DNA from: Bacteroidaceae bacterium
Lineage (GTDB): Bacteria; Bacteroidota; Bacteroidia; Bacteroidales; Bacteroidaceae
Length of the DNA stretch: 37,310 nucleotides
Direction of reading: 5' to 3'
NCBI GenBank assembly: GCA_017472635.1
Contig: JAFUPU010000025.1
Coordinates: forward strand, 1 to 37,310
The translations under genes and the position numbers were made by a program. Below, in pieces: positions 15,826 through 26,286 of this stretch. The notes below the pieces were generated by a model. That model was given only the letters and a program-made list of their open reading frames with translations. It was not told the origin of the DNA and did no database searches. Positions within the stretch are counted from its first letter, which is position 1; each line of letters opens with the position of its first letter.

Positions 15826-15848
15826 AATCACTTTTGGGGTCGACCCAT

Positions 15849-17072
15849 TTATTTCACCAACCCAACTTTGCGCAAGATTACATCAGTAGCCCCAGTGTTA
15901 TCAGCTACATAGCGACCGGCTTTTTCTCCACACTGCCGCAGGTAATTGCTATCAGCAAGCATCCGGTCAAGCAAGGCTGAGAAATCGGCATAGTCATGAA
16001 CTTCAAACCCTCCGCCTGTTTCCAACAAACCGCATGCCTCACGGAAACGTTGGTTGTTGGGACCAAACAAAACCGGAATCTCATAGACAGCAGCCTCCAA
16101 CACATTATGAATGCCGACACCAAACCCACCACCTACATACGCAATTTCACCATAGCCGTAGATAGACGACAACAATCCATAGCAATCGACAATCATACAA
16201 TCAGCTCCAACACTCCCCGATTCTACCGCTTGAGTATAGCGCACACTGGCTCTCTTCAACATCTTCTCTATTTCACTCAGATGCTCTTCACTGACCACAT
16301 GGGGAGCTATTATCATCTTCAGTCCGGGATGTGTATTGAAATACTCGATAAGCAAAGCCTCATCGGGTTGCCATGAACTACCGGCAACAAGTACCATACT
16401 ATCACCCTTAAACCGCTCGACTACTGCCAACGACGTAGCTTGAGCATGAATCTCTGCAACCCGGTCGAAACGCGTATCTCCCACCACAGTCACATTCGTT
16501 ACCCCCCGTGTAGCCAACAACTGGCGCGACTGTTCATTCTGCACAAAGAAGTGAGTGAACAAGGTCAACACCTTATAATATTGTCCGCCATACCAACGGA
16601 AGAAAATCTGTTCACTCCGGAAAATAGAAGAGACACTATAAGTAGGTACTCTACGCTGTTTCAACGCTTTCAGATAATTCTGCCAAAATTCATACTTGAT
16701 AAAAAACGCCATACAAGGGTTTGCCAACTCCAAAAAGCGCTGTACATTGCGTGGTGTGTCAAACGGCAGATAGCAAATCACATCAGCTCCCGAATAATTC
16801 TTGCGGACTTCATACCCTGAAGGTGAAAAAAAGGTAAGCAATATCTTATACTCGGGATGAATGCGACGCATACGTTCCATTAATGGTCGCCCTTGTTCAA
16901 ACTCGCCTAACGAGGCGGCATGAAACCATACATAACGTTCATTTTTGTCAATTTGGTCACGCAACAGTTCAAAGACCTGCTTATGCCCATCAATCATCAA
17001 TTTCACCTTCTTGCTAAAAAGAGAGGCTATCTTTGCAGCAAACAGATATAGATATATAATGATTGTATACAT
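15849..17072 (-). CDS. waaA: 3-deoxy-D-manno-octulosonic acid (KDO) transferase
   Basis: 407 residues, normal for the family. An N-terminal membrane-anchoring helix (YTIIIYLYLFAAKIASLF) is followed by the glycosyltransferase-B fold. The acceptor-side motif WFHAASLGEFEQGRPL contains the catalytic Glu, and the CMP-KDO side has GGGFGVGIHNVLEAAVYEIPVLFGPN. It attaches KDO to the lipid A precursor at the cytoplasmic face of the inner membrane. It follows gltX by 4 bp on the same strand, so the two are cotranscribed. Confidence 0.93.
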   Translation of the reverse strand: MYTIIIYLYLFAAKIASLFSKKVKLMIDGHKQVFELLRDQIDKNERYVWFHAASLGEFEQGRPLMERMRRIHPEYKILLTFFSPSGYEVRKNYSGADVICYLPFDTPRNVQRFLELANPCMAFFIKYEFWQNYLKALKQRRVPTYSVSSIFRSEQIFFRWYGGQYYKVLTLFTHFFVQNEQSRQLLATRGVTNVTVVGDTRFDRVAEIHAQATSLAVVERFKGDSMVLVAGSSWQPDEALLIEYFNTHPGLKMIIAPHVVSEEHLSEIEKMLKRASVRYTQAVESGSVGADCMIVDCYGLLSSIYGYGEIAYVGGGFGVGIHNVLEAAVYEIPVLFGPNNQRFREACGLLETGGGFEVHDYADFSALLDRMLADSNYLRQCGEKAGRYVADNTGATDVILRKVGLVK

Positions 17073-17076
17073 GCTT

Positions 17077-18639
17077 CTACTTCAAAGTTTCTATTGCCTT
17101 CTGCATACGTTTTAAGGTCTCCTCCTTACCTAAGAAGGCTGCCAATTCATACATGTCAGGTCCTTGACCGGTACCTACAAGGCAGACACGCCATGCATTC
17201 CAAGGTCTCTTCTCTTCGGTTTCTGCCCAAGCATCTACTGCCGCCTTCAAGTTATCAACCGTAAATTCATCAATTTGTTCCACTAACCCAGCCAACTCAG
17301 TCATCTCATCAGCCGTTCCTTCTTTCCAATTCTTACGGATGAACTTGTCTCCTTCTTTGTCAAAACTTTCCGGAGCCTTGAAGAAGAACTCGCAAAGTGG
17401 CCACAAGTCACTGACAAAACTTACATTCCTTTTCTTTTTGTTTCCCTGTTTGTCAGTATACTCCACTACCTTCTGTTTCATCATCGCCACTACCATAGCT
17501 TCCCGCTCAGGTGTTGATTCTATGCCATTGGCACGCAATATCTTATCAAACTCAGGTGTCCAAGCCAAATCATCTTGTTTCAGCAAATATTGGTGATTAA
17601 ACCAAACTCCTTTCACATAGTCAAAACGAGCACCGCTTTTTGAACATTTGCCCAAATCAAACAGTTTCACCATCTCATCCATTGTCATCAGTTCCTGATC
17701 GTTTCCAGGATTCCAACCCAGCAACGCCAAGAAGTTTACTACTGCCTCCGGCAAATAACCTGCTTCGCGATAGCCCGATGAGATTTCTCCACTTTTCGGG
17801 TCATGCCATTCCAACGGGAATACGGGGAAACCAAGTTTGTCACCATCACGTTTTGAGAGTTTTCCATTACCTTCAGGTTTCAGCAACAAAGGCAAATGAG
17901 CAAATCGGGGCATCGTTTCTTCCCAACCAAAAGCACGATAGAGTAATACATGCAACGGAGCCGAAGGCAACCACTCTTCTCCTCTGATTACATGCGAAAC
18001 CTCCATCAAATGGTCATCTACGATGTTTGCCAGGTGATAAGTGGGCAATTCATCTGCCGACTTATAAAGCACCTTGTCATCCAATATGGTCGAATTGATT
18101 ACAACATCTCCACGAATCAGGTCGTCCACATGCACCTCCTCGCCCGGTTCAATCTTAAATCGTACAACATATTGACAACCATCAGCAAGCAACTTCTCCA
18201 CCTCTTCTTTAGGAAGAGACAACGAGTTACGCATCGACAGACGGGTTGAAGCATCATATTGGAAATTTTGTATCTCGGCACGCTTGGCATCCAACTCTTC
18301 CGGTGTGTCAAAAGCCATATATGCCTTGCCCTCATCCAACAGTTGCTGCACATACTTCTTGTATATTTCACGACGCTCAGATTGACGATAGGGACCATAA
18401 TTTCCCCCAAAGCTCACACCTTCATCAAACTGTATACCTAACCATTTGAAAGACTCTATGATATACTCTTCAGCTCCCGGAACAAAGCGGCTGCTATCTG
18501 TATCCTCTATGCGGAAAATCAAATCGCCCCCATGTTGGCGGGCAAACAAATAGTTATATAAAGCAGTGCGCACACCACCTATATGTAACGCCCCCGTAGG
18601 ACTGGGCGCAAAACGTACTCTTACTCTTCTATCGGTCAT
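17077..18639 (-). CDS. gltX: glutamyl-tRNA synthetase
   Basis: 520 residues. The class I signature [26 protein letters not shown] (HIGH-type motif) is at the N terminus and KLSKRDGD (KMSKS-type) is in the middle. The C-terminal anticodon-binding helices are complete, ending at MQKAIETLK. It charges tRNA-Glu. First gene of the gltX-waaA pair. Confidence 0.96.
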   Translation of the reverse strand: MTDRRVRVRFAPSPTGALHIGGVRTALYNYLFARQHGGDLIFRIEDTDSSRFVPGAEEYIIESFKWLGIQFDEGVSFGGNYGPYRQSERREIYKKYVQQLLDEGKAYMAFDTPEELDAKRAEIQNFQYDASTRLSMRNSLSLPKEEVEKLLADGCQYVVRFKIEPGEEVHVDDLIRGDVVINSTILDDKVLYKSADELPTYHLANIVDDHLMEVSHVIRGEEWLPSAPLHVLLYRAFGWEETMPRFAHLPLLLKPEGNGKLSKRDGDKLGFPVFPLEWHDPKSGEISSGYREAGYLPEAVVNFLALLGWNPGNDQELMTMDEMVKLFDLGKCSKSGARFDYVKGVWFNHQYLLKQDDLAWTPEFDKILRANGIESTPEREAMVVAMMKQKVVEYTDKQGNKKKRNVSFVSDLWPLCEFFFKAPESFDKEGDKFIRKNWKEGTADEMTELAGLVEQIDEFTVDNLKAAVDAWAETEEKRPWNAWRVCLVGTGQGPDMYELAAFLGKEETLKRMQKAIETLK

Positions 18640-18656
18640 AGTTGATTATTTTTCGG

Positions 18657-18689
18657 CAAAAATACGGCTTTTTCCTGAATTACTGCAAA
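18657..18689 (-). promoter_or_regulatory. promoter of gltX-waaA
   Basis: On the minus strand TTTG (18689-18686) and TATTTTTG (18664-18657) are 21 bp apart, a good Bacteroidota promoter match, 18 bp upstream of the gltX start. Confidence 0.6.
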
Positions 18690-18786
18690 AAAAGAGATAG
18701 AACTATCATCTTGCCAGAGAAAAAGCAATGCATCAATCGTTTTTTTTTGTACTTTAGCCGCGTTAAACAATAAAAAGACGACGCAT

Positions 18787-20853
18787 ATGAGCAGATATAA
18801 CACCCCCCACCGCATGAGCCGCGCAATGATGCTTTACAAGATAGGAATCACTGTCGCCACTATAGCACTTATTGTATACTTCTTGCCCAGAGAACGGAAA
18901 TACACTTACCAGTTTGAGACGGGCAAACCGTGGAGATATGGCCAGTTGATAGCCACATTCGACTTTCCCATATACAAAAATGAAGCAACCGTAAAAAATG
19001 AGCAAGACAGTGCGTTGAAACAGTTTCACCCATACTACAAACGCGAAAATAATGTAGCACAAGACAAAACCAAAGAACTGGAAATCCACTGGGGAGCAGA
19101 GATAAAAGCCGGCAAGACCTCCCCTAATGCAAGATACCAAAGCTACATCCGACAGACGTTGCGCCAACTATACCGACAAGGCATAATAAGCAGTGAAGAC
19201 CTAAAGAAGTTGGAAGAAGACAATATTAAAAAAATCCGATTGGTCGAAAACAATATAGCCACCATAGTGGATATCAACGAACTGCTCACCGTAAAACAGG
19301 CATACGAACGCTTGGTGACAGGAGATAGCACCGAATACAGCCCGAGCATCCTCAGGGGATATAACCTACATGAATTTTTAACGCCAAACATCATATACGA
19401 CAAACAAAAATCAGAAGCTGCCATAAACGAACTATTGGCTGCTATCCCATGGAGCAGTGGTATGGTAGTAACCGGAACCAAAATCATAGACCGGGGCGAG
19501 ATCGTAGACGAACGCACCTATAATATATTAGAATCGCTTTGCAAAGAGACCGACAAAAGAAGCGAGACCACTACACAGAAACGTTTGACATTAGGCGGAC
19601 AAATTTTATTCACCACCATACTTATTGCCTGTTTCATATTTTATCTTGACCTGTTCAGACTTGACTATTACAATCGCCGACGAACCATCCTCTTGTTGAT
19701 GGGATTGTTGGTATTCTATCCTGTCATCACATCACTGATGGTCAGTCACAACTTACTGAATGTCTACATCATCCCCTTTGCCATGGCTCCAATGATTGTG
19801 CGGGTATTCATGGATTCACGCACAGCCTTCATGTTACACATTGTCATGATTCTCATCTGTTCGATGACACTGCGTTATCCCTACGAGTTCATTCTGGTAC
19901 AATTCATAGCCGGTCTTACTGCTGTATACAGTCTGCGTGAGTTGTCTGAACGTTCACAACTGCTCAAAGCGGCTCTGCTTGTGACATTGGCAAGCATGCT
20001 CCTCTATTTCGCCTACGAACTGATGCACACCGATGACCTCACCAAATTGGATACCAACATGTACATCTATCTGACCATAGGCGGCATCTTACTCTTATTT
20101 ACCTACCCGTTATTGTTTATGCTGGAGAAGACTTTCGGTTTCACCAGCAATGTGACATTGGTGGAACTTTCAAACATCAACACTCCATTGCTACGAAGAA
20201 TGTCGGAAGTAGCACCAGGCACATTCCAACACTCACTGCAAGTGGCAAACTTGGCTACCGAAGCGGCACGTACGGTAGGAGCACGCAGCCAACTGGTACG
20301 TACAGGGGCTTTGTATCACGACATCGGGAAAATAGAGAATCCGGCATTCTTCACCGAGAACCAGTCGGGAGTAAATCCGCATCAGAGTTTAACTGAACAA
20401 GAGAGCGCTCAAATAATCATAGGACATGTTACCGACGGATTGAAACTTGCCGAGAAATATGCACTACCGGGAGTGATAAAAGATTTCATTGCTACACACC
20501 ATGGAGTGGGAATGGTCAAATATTTCTATATCTCCTACCTCAACAACCACCCCGATGAAGAGATAGACAAGCAACAATTCACTTACCCCGGTCCTAATCC
20601 GTCGACACTCGAAGAGGCAATTTTGATGATGGCTGACGCTGTAGAGGCGGCATCCAGAAGCCTGCCCGAATATACCGAAGAAGCCATTGCCGAACTGATA
20701 GAGAAAATCATAGACGGACAAACGGCAGATGGTGTATTCCGCCAATGCCCCATCACTTTCAAGGACATCGAGAGCATAAAGGGTGTATTCAAAGAGAAAC
20801 TCAAGACCGTATATCACACCCGAATCAGCTACCCGGAAATAAAGAAGAAATGA
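18787..20853 (+). CDS. 7TM-HD domain phosphodiesterase, PgpH type
   Basis: 688 residues. One N-terminal membrane helix (about 14-32) precedes an extracytoplasmic domain of about 230 residues of the 7TMR-HDED kind. A cluster of about seven membrane segments follows (about 270-465), then a cytoplasmic HD domain. There FQHSLQVANLATEAA, LYHDIGKIENP (HD at residues 511-512) and THHGVG supply the metal ligands. Proteins of this architecture (PgpH/YqfF) hydrolyse cyclic di-AMP. The stop overlaps the priA start (ATGA), giving translational coupling. Confidence 0.9.
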   Translation: MSRYNTPHRMSRAMMLYKIGITVATIALIVYFLPRERKYTYQFETGKPWRYGQLIATFDFPIYKNEATVKNEQDSALKQFHPYYKRENNVAQDKTKELEIHWGAEIKAGKTSPNARYQSYIRQTLRQLYRQGIISSEDLKKLEEDNIKKIRLVENNIATIVDINELLTVKQAYERLVTGDSTEYSPSILRGYNLHEFLTPNIIYDKQKSEAAINELLAAIPWSSGMVVTGTKIIDRGEIVDERTYNILESLCKETDKRSETTTQKRLTLGGQILFTTILIACFIFYLDLFRLDYYNRRRTILLLMGLLVFYPVITSLMVSHNLLNVYIIPFAMAPMIVRVFMDSRTAFMLHIVMILICSMTLRYPYEFILVQFIAGLTAVYSLRELSERSQLLKAALLVTLASMLLYFAYELMHTDDLTKLDTNMYIYLTIGGILLLFTYPLLFMLEKTFGFTSNVTLVELSNINTPLLRRMSEVAPGTFQHSLQVANLATEAARTVGARSQLVRTGALYHDIGKIENPAFFTENQSGVNPHQSLTEQESAQIIIGHVTDGLKLAEKYALPGVIKDFIATHHGVGMVKYFYISYLNNHPDEEIDKQQFTYPGPNPSTLEEAILMMADAVEAASRSLPEYTEEAIAELIEKIIDGQTADGVFRQCPITFKDIESIKGVFKEKLKTVYHTRISYPEIKKK

Positions 20854-23312
20854 CAAACTGCCCAGAAACTTTTGTCGACGTCATCCTCCCACTTCCTTTA
20901 GCCAACTTCTACACCTACCTGCTGCCTGCAGCATGGGTGGGAGAGGTTAAAAGAGGCTGCCGGGTAATTGTACCTTTTGGAGTAAAGAAATTCTATACAG
21001 CCATTGTCATACGCATCCACAACAGCCGACCATCCGGATACGAGGTGAAGAGTATTACAGAGATACTCGACAATCACCCTATCCTGCTTCCCGAAGGATA
21101 CAAATTATGGCAATGGATATGGAACTACTACCTCTGTAAACCGGGTGATGTATATAAAGCAGCACTCCCATCAGGGCTAAAATTGGAGAGTGAAACAGTG
21201 GTTGAAGCCAATCCCGATTTTATAAAGACAGGACCTTTCACCGAGAAAGAAGAACGCCTGATGGCATTACTCCCACCCGGCAAAGGAAAAGATCTCAGCA
21301 CGCTCATCAAAGAGAGTAGCCTGAAAAACATAGCTACCCTATTAAAAGGATTGATTGAAAAAGAGGCTGTACACATCAAAGAAGAGGTCAAAAGCTACTA
21401 TAAACCAAAAACGGAAATACGCATCCGGTTAGCTCGTGAATTCCAGAATGAAAAAGGGATTGAAAATCTGAAAACAATACTCAAACGGGCACGCAAACAA
21501 CAAGAGGTATTGCTTGCTTACCTCGCCTTGACCAACAACGGGCAAACAGAAATAAGCAAAAAAGAGTTGCAAGAGAAGACTACAACATCCAATGCCATCA
21601 TCAACCAACTGACCGACAAAGGAGTCTTTGAACTCTATGAGCATGAGACCGGCAGGTTAAACCAGCATGAACAGCCGGAACAGCATACCGTCAATCCGCT
21701 GAACCCTTTTCAAGAAGAGGCACTCAACCAAATCAACCAGTTATTCAAGGAAAAGAATGTATGCTTGCTGCATGGAGTCACTGCCAGCGGAAAGACGGAA
21801 GTATACATACATCTGATAGAGCAGACATTAAAAAAGGGGAAACAGGTTCTTTTCTTATTGCCCGAGATTGCATTGACCACTCAAATCACCGAAAGACTCA
21901 AGCGAGTGTTCGGGAACAGATTGGGAGTCTATCACTCAAAGTTTCCTGATGCCGAGCGCGTTGAGGTATGGAAAAAACAGCTCTCCACACAAAGCTACGA
22001 CATTATCTTAGGAGTACGCTCTTCCATCTTCCTCCCATTCCGCAACTTAGGATTGGTCATTGTTGATGAAGAACATGAACAGACCTACAAGCAACAAGAC
22101 CCTGCCCCCCGATACCATGCACGAAACACCGCCATCGTATTGGCTTCGCTATATGGTGCAAAAACCCTTTTAGGAACAGCTACTCCCTGCATCGAGAGCT
22201 ACTACAATGCATTGACGGGGAAGTACGGTATGGTCAGACTCACCAAACGTCACCAAGAGATACAGCTGCCTGAAATAGAAATTGTAGATATAGGTGAACT
22301 GGCACACAAACGAAGAATGAACGGTCCATTCTCACCCCGCTTGCTTGAACTGATGAACAAAGCGTTGCTGCAACACGAGCAAATCATCCTCTTCCAAAAC
22401 CGACGAGGATTTGCCCCTATGATTGAATGCAACGTATGCGGATGGGTACCCAAATGCAAAAACTGTGATGTTAGTCTGACTTACCACAAACGGATGAACC
22501 AACTCACGTGCCACTATTGCGGATATACGTACCAGATACCTGCCGAATGCCCCGCATGTGGAAACACCGAACTACGCAACAAAGGATTCGGCACCGAACG
22601 TATAGAAGAAAACATACGAGAGATATTCCCACAGGCACGTACCGCACGTATGGACCTTGACACCACACGAAGCCGACGGGCATACGAGCAGATTATACAT
22701 AGCTTCCAAGCCGGAGAGACTGACATTCTGATTGGTACACAAATGGTCTCCAAGGGATTGGATTTCGAGCGGGTCAGCCTTGTGGGCATACTCAATGCCG
22801 ACTCTATGACCAATTTTCCTGACTTCCGTTCACACGAACGTGCATTCCAGCTGATGGCACAGGTGGCAGGAAGGGCAGGAAGAAAGAACAAACGCGGACA
22901 CGTCATCCTGCAAACCCGCAACAAAGAACTGCCTGTTATCAGACAGGTGGTTGAAAACGACTATGAAAGTCTCTACCACGAACAACTGGCTGAACGTCTT
23001 CTCTTCAGATACCCGCCACACTTCAGGCTCATCTATGTTTACCTGAAGCACCGCGATGAAGCACGCATTGAATGGATGGCGCAAGAGATGGCGACTTACT
23101 TGAAACAACGGTTCGGATACAGGGTGTTGGGACCTGACAAGCCTGCCGTAGGCAGAATACAGACGCTCTTCATCCGGAAAATCATGCTGAAAATCGAAGT
23201 CTCCGCTTCGCTCGCCAAAGTCAGGGAGGAGCTGGAAAACATCAGGGCAACCCTGCAGAACAACGAACAGTTCCGTTCACTCATCATCTATTACGATGTT
23301 GACCCTTGTTGA
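20850..23312 (+). CDS. priA: primosomal protein N' (replication restart helicase)
   Basis: 820 residues from the ATG at 20850, which overlaps the upstream stop. An N-terminal 3'-DNA-binding domain (VDVILPLPLANFYTYLLP) precedes the helicase core with Walker A GVTASGKTEVY, the DEEH box (IVDEEHEQTYKQQD) and GTATPCIESYY. Eight zinc-binding cysteines follow (CNVCGWVPKCKNC ... CHYC ... CPAC). Helicase motifs V and VI (GTQMVSKGLDF, QVAGRAGR) are intact. It restarts stalled replication forks. The C-terminal domain is complete. Confidence 0.96.
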   Translation: MTNCPETFVDVILPLPLANFYTYLLPAAWVGEVKRGCRVIVPFGVKKFYTAIVIRIHNSRPSGYEVKSITEILDNHPILLPEGYKLWQWIWNYYLCKPGDVYKAALPSGLKLESETVVEANPDFIKTGPFTEKEERLMALLPPGKGKDLSTLIKESSLKNIATLLKGLIEKEAVHIKEEVKSYYKPKTEIRIRLAREFQNEKGIENLKTILKRARKQQEVLLAYLALTNNGQTEISKKELQEKTTTSNAIINQLTDKGVFELYEHETGRLNQHEQPEQHTVNPLNPFQEEALNQINQLFKEKNVCLLHGVTASGKTEVYIHLIEQTLKKGKQVLFLLPEIALTTQITERLKRVFGNRLGVYHSKFPDAERVEVWKKQLSTQSYDIILGVRSSIFLPFRNLGLVIVDEEHEQTYKQQDPAPRYHARNTAIVLASLYGAKTLLGTATPCIESYYNALTGKYGMVRLTKRHQEIQLPEIEIVDIGELAHKRRMNGPFSPRLLELMNKALLQHEQIILFQNRRGFAPMIECNVCGWVPKCKNCDVSLTYHKRMNQLTCHYCGYTYQIPAECPACGNTELRNKGFGTERIEENIREIFPQARTARMDLDTTRSRRAYEQIIHSFQAGETDILIGTQMVSKGLDFERVSLVGILNADSMTNFPDFRSHERAFQLMAQVAGRAGRKNKRGHVILQTRNKELPVIRQVVENDYESLYHEQLAERLLFRYPPHFRLIYVYLKHRDEARIEWMAQEMATYLKQRFGYRVLGPDKPAVGRIQTLFIRKIMLKIEVSASLAKVREELENIRATLQNNEQFRSLIIYYDVDPC

Positions 23313-23318
23313 CAAAAC

Positions 23319-23353
23319 AAAAAAGACCGATGTTCACGCACCAGTCTTTTTTT
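23319..23353 (+). terminator. terminator after priA
   Basis: AAAAAAGAC (23319-23327) and GTCTTTTTT (23344-23352) are inverted, with a run of seven T completing the structure just after the priA stop. The stem is A/T-rich, so it is only moderately stable. Confidence 0.6.
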
Positions 23354-23458
23354 AAAAAAAGCTCAATACCCTTTTCTCACGAGAAGCTGTATTGATATTC
23401 CTATTAGAATATTAGAGAGAGAAAATATTAACGATAAGAAAACAACCGGAAACAAGAA

Positions 23459-23977
23459 ATGGTTCACACTGCCTACAAAAAAATCGACCTGCAATTTTCA
23501 ATCCATACCGAATGGATAGACATCACCCTGCAAACCGGCATCCGAAAAGACTTCTACACCCGGTCGTCACCGGGGCAAGTTATCCTGTTTTGTCCACCCG
23601 GAACTGATTTCTACCAACCGGAAAGACAACAATGGTTGTACAAGGTGGTCGAACGCATCATCAGGCAACAAGCCACCTTGCTGCTTCCGGCACGCCTACA
23701 GCAACTCTCCCTAAAGCATAACCTGCCGTTCAAACAAGTGAAAATCAATGTGAGCAAAGGACGATGGGGAAGTTGCTCAAGCCACAAGAACATCAACCTG
23801 TCGTGCTACCTGTTGATGTTACCTCCCCACTTGGTCGAGTTTGTCATGCTACATGAACTTTCACACACCATAGAGATGAACCATGGTCCTGCTTTTCATG
23901 CCTTGCTCAACAAACTGACCGATGGGCAGGAAAAGAGTCTGCAGAAAGAGTTGAGAACATTCACCATGAGCTCGTGA
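23459..23977 (+). CDS. YgjP/SprT-like (DUF45, M48-type) metallopeptidase
   Basis: 172 residues. The metalloprotease motif MLHELSHTIEMNHGPAFH gives the HExxH-type zinc site with a third His. It is preceded by the characteristic KGRWGSCSSHKNINLSCYLLMLPP of the DUF45/YgjP family. No signal peptide is present, so it is cytoplasmic. It is convergent with the carbonic-anhydrase-like gene, 9 bp apart. The substrate is unknown. Confidence 0.87.
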   Translation: MVHTAYKKIDLQFSIHTEWIDITLQTGIRKDFYTRSSPGQVILFCPPGTDFYQPERQQWLYKVVERIIRQQATLLLPARLQQLSLKHNLPFKQVKINVSKGRWGSCSSHKNINLSCYLLMLPPHLVEFVMLHELSHTIEMNHGPAFHALLNKLTDGQEKSLQKELRTFTMSS

Positions 23978-23986
23978 ACGTCGCTA

Positions 23987-24502
23987 CTACTCCTTATACC
24001 AGCCGGCATACATAATGTAGCCATTCGCAATCTTTTCATTAATCTCTTTGGCTTGGTCGGGTGCAACCTTTTTGACAAACTTTGCAGGCACACCTGCCCA
24101 CAGTTCACCCGGACCAATCTGTGTATTGGCAAGCACAAGAGCTCCGGCAGCCACAATGGCGCCACGCCCCACATGAGCATGGTCAAGCAACGTAGCCCCC
24201 ATACCGATGAGGGCAAAGTCATCGACATCCGCCCCATGGATAGTCACATTATGCCCCACAGAAACATCGTCGCCAATGCGGATGGTCGATTTTTCATAAA
24301 GCGTATGGAGCACACTGCCATCTTGAATATTCACACGATTCCCTATGCGGATACTATTCACATCACCGCGCAACACCGTATTAAACCAAATGCTGCATTG
24401 GTCCCCCATCACCACATCGCCTACGATGGTTGCATTCTCTGCCAGGTAACAATCTTTTCCAATTTGGGGAGTAAATCCCCTTACCGATTTAATCAAAGCC
24501 AT
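23987..24502 (-). CDS. gamma-class carbonic anhydrase-like hexapeptide protein
   Basis: 171 residues of left-handed beta-helix hexapeptide repeats (for example ATIVGDVVMGDQCSIWFNTVLRGDV, NRVNIQDGSVLH). The zinc-ligand histidines of the gamma-CA family are in place: GSVLH, SVGHNVTIHG. The family includes YrdA/PaaY-type proteins, so true carbonic anhydrase activity is possible but not certain. It lies 28 bp downstream of the aminopeptidase gene on the same strand, probably cotranscribed. Confidence 0.87.
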   Translation of the reverse strand: MALIKSVRGFTPQIGKDCYLAENATIVGDVVMGDQCSIWFNTVLRGDVNSIRIGNRVNIQDGSVLHTLYEKSTIRIGDDVSVGHNVTIHGADVDDFALIGMGATLLDHAHVGRGAIVAAGALVLANTQIGPGELWAGVPAKFVKKVAPDQAKEINEKIANGYIMYAGWYKE

Positions 24503-24530
24503 ATATCTTTCCTATTATCTGCTGCTAAAT

Positions 24531-26285
24531 TCATATTCTCTGCGTTTTCTCCTTCAACCAGCGTCTCTCTTCTTCATCCAGATGGGGAGCCAATGCCTCA
24601 TACACCCGTTGATGATAGCCATTGAGCCAGTCGAGTTCGTCAGTTGTCATCATTTCACGGACGATAGGGCGGGTGTCAATCGGACACAGTGTCACAATGT
24701 CAAAACGATAGAACTTACCGAAATCCGTCTCTCTTGCTTCGGTTACCACCATCATATTCTCTATCCGCACCCCATGTTTGCCGGCACGATAGATACCCGG
24801 CTCATTGGTCACCACCATGCCGGGTCGCAATGGTGTGGGCACATGGTTCATCCTTATCTGATGAGGTCCTTCATGTACATTCAGGTACGAGCCTACGCCA
24901 TGTCCGGTACCATGCAGGTAGGTAACACCCTCTTTCCACATGGCTATACGCGCCAACACATCCAGTTGTGTCCCGCATGTCCCCTGTGGGAAGTGTGCGG
25001 TTGCCAGGTTGATATGTCCCTTCAGCACCCATGTGTAGTCACGACACGCTTCGTCAGTAAGCGGTCCGAGAGCGATGGTGCGGGTAATATCGGTCGTCCC
25101 ATCAAGGTAATGTCCTCCACTGTCGAGCAATAAAAATCCTTGCGGCAACAGCGTTGAAGCACTTTCGGGAGTTGCTTCATAATGCACAATGGCACCGTGT
25201 GCGCCATATCCGGCTATGGTGTCGAAGCTGATGCCACAAAACTTCGCTTGCTGTGAACGGTAGTGCAACAAGGCATCGTCCAATGCCAACTCTGTCACTT
25301 CACCGGCAGGCACCGTCTGCTCCAACCAACGCAGAAAACGTACCATAGCAACCCCGTCTCTTACCTGTGCGGTGCGCAAGCCTTCCAGCTCCGTCCGGTT
25401 TTTCACAGCCTTCATCAGTGCTACCGGAGTCTCTGCCACCACCGTGGCATCGGGCATACGTTCACGCACTGCCAACATACTTGATGCCGGCAATTTCATT
25501 GTGTGACTATTATACCCACCGACCTCATGCAAGAAACAGTCATAGGGGCGCAATTGCACTCCCTCCTCCTGCAGATAGTGCATGACGGAAGCGGAAACTT
25601 TCTCAGGATTACAATAGAACAGGGCTTCTTGTTGGGTTATCACCAGATAGCTCATCACCACGGGGCAGCAATGCACATCGCTTCCCCGCAAATTCAATAT
25701 CCAGGCTATCTCGTCTAATGCCGACAGCACAATGCCACCCGAAGAGAGTTGTTGACGGATACGCTCCAACTTGCTGCGACAGCTCTCCCCGCTATACTGC
25801 ACCGGATGTATCACGACCGGTCCGACAGGCAGTTGGGGACGTTCTCTCCACAACTCATCCCACATCTGTTCCGGTGCAGGCAGCAACTCGATACCTGCCT
25901 GAGCCAAGGCTGCCTGCCACTCACCCGCCCTCTTCAGGCTGGTCACTTGGGCATCTATCGCCACCTTGCTTCCGCATTGCAGCTGACAACCTAACCACTC
26001 TGTTATTTCCGGTGTATCAGGCACCCCCTCTTTCATCAGCTCCACCTCTGGCAGCAACTGGGATGCGGCTTGCAAGAAGTAGCGTGAGTCTGTCCACAAG
26101 GCTGCCTTGTGCATTGTCACCACCAAGGTTCCCGCTGAACCGGTAAACCCGCTCAACCACTCACGCACCTTCCAGTGTTCGGGCAGATATTCACTGCCAT
26201 GAGGGTCACTGTCCACCACAATCACCGCATCCAGCGATGCCTCCTTCAGAAAGTTGCGTACAGCTTGCAGTTTCATACTCTCCAT
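24531..26285 (-). CDS. Xaa-Pro aminopeptidase (aminopeptidase P, M24B)
   Basis: 584 residues in three domains like the long eukaryote-type aminopeptidase P. Two creatinase-like N-terminal domains (about 1-300) precede the pita-bread M24 domain. Metal ligands are visible: two Asp in LLLDSGGHYLDGTTDITRT, His in HGTGHGVGSYLNVHEGP, Glu in VTNEPGIY and Glu in GVRIENMMVV. It removes N-terminal residues before proline and is cytoplasmic (no signal peptide). It starts 1 bp after the stop of the HD gene, so they are translationally coupled. Confidence 0.94.
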   Translation of the reverse strand: MESMKLQAVRNFLKEASLDAVIVVDSDPHGSEYLPEHWKVREWLSGFTGSAGTLVVTMHKAALWTDSRYFLQAASQLLPEVELMKEGVPDTPEITEWLGCQLQCGSKVAIDAQVTSLKRAGEWQAALAQAGIELLPAPEQMWDELWRERPQLPVGPVVIHPVQYSGESCRSKLERIRQQLSSGGIVLSALDEIAWILNLRGSDVHCCPVVMSYLVITQQEALFYCNPEKVSASVMHYLQEEGVQLRPYDCFLHEVGGYNSHTMKLPASSMLAVRERMPDATVVAETPVALMKAVKNRTELEGLRTAQVRDGVAMVRFLRWLEQTVPAGEVTELALDDALLHYRSQQAKFCGISFDTIAGYGAHGAIVHYEATPESASTLLPQGFLLLDSGGHYLDGTTDITRTIALGPLTDEACRDYTWVLKGHINLATAHFPQGTCGTQLDVLARIAMWKEGVTYLHGTGHGVGSYLNVHEGPHQIRMNHVPTPLRPGMVVTNEPGIYRAGKHGVRIENMMVVTEARETDFGKFYRFDIVTLCPIDTRPIVREMMTTDELDWLNGYHQRVYEALAPHLDEEERRWLKEKTQRI

Positions 26286-26286
26286 G

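Noticed and set aside
15837-15846. Palindrome GGGTCGACCC next to the waaA stop
   Set aside because: Only 10 bp, and the stronger terminator beside it explains the region; probably chance.
24053-25133. Long plus-strand frames opposite the carbonic-anhydrase and aminopeptidase genes
   Set aside because: Shadows of well-supported minus-strand genes with complete motifs.
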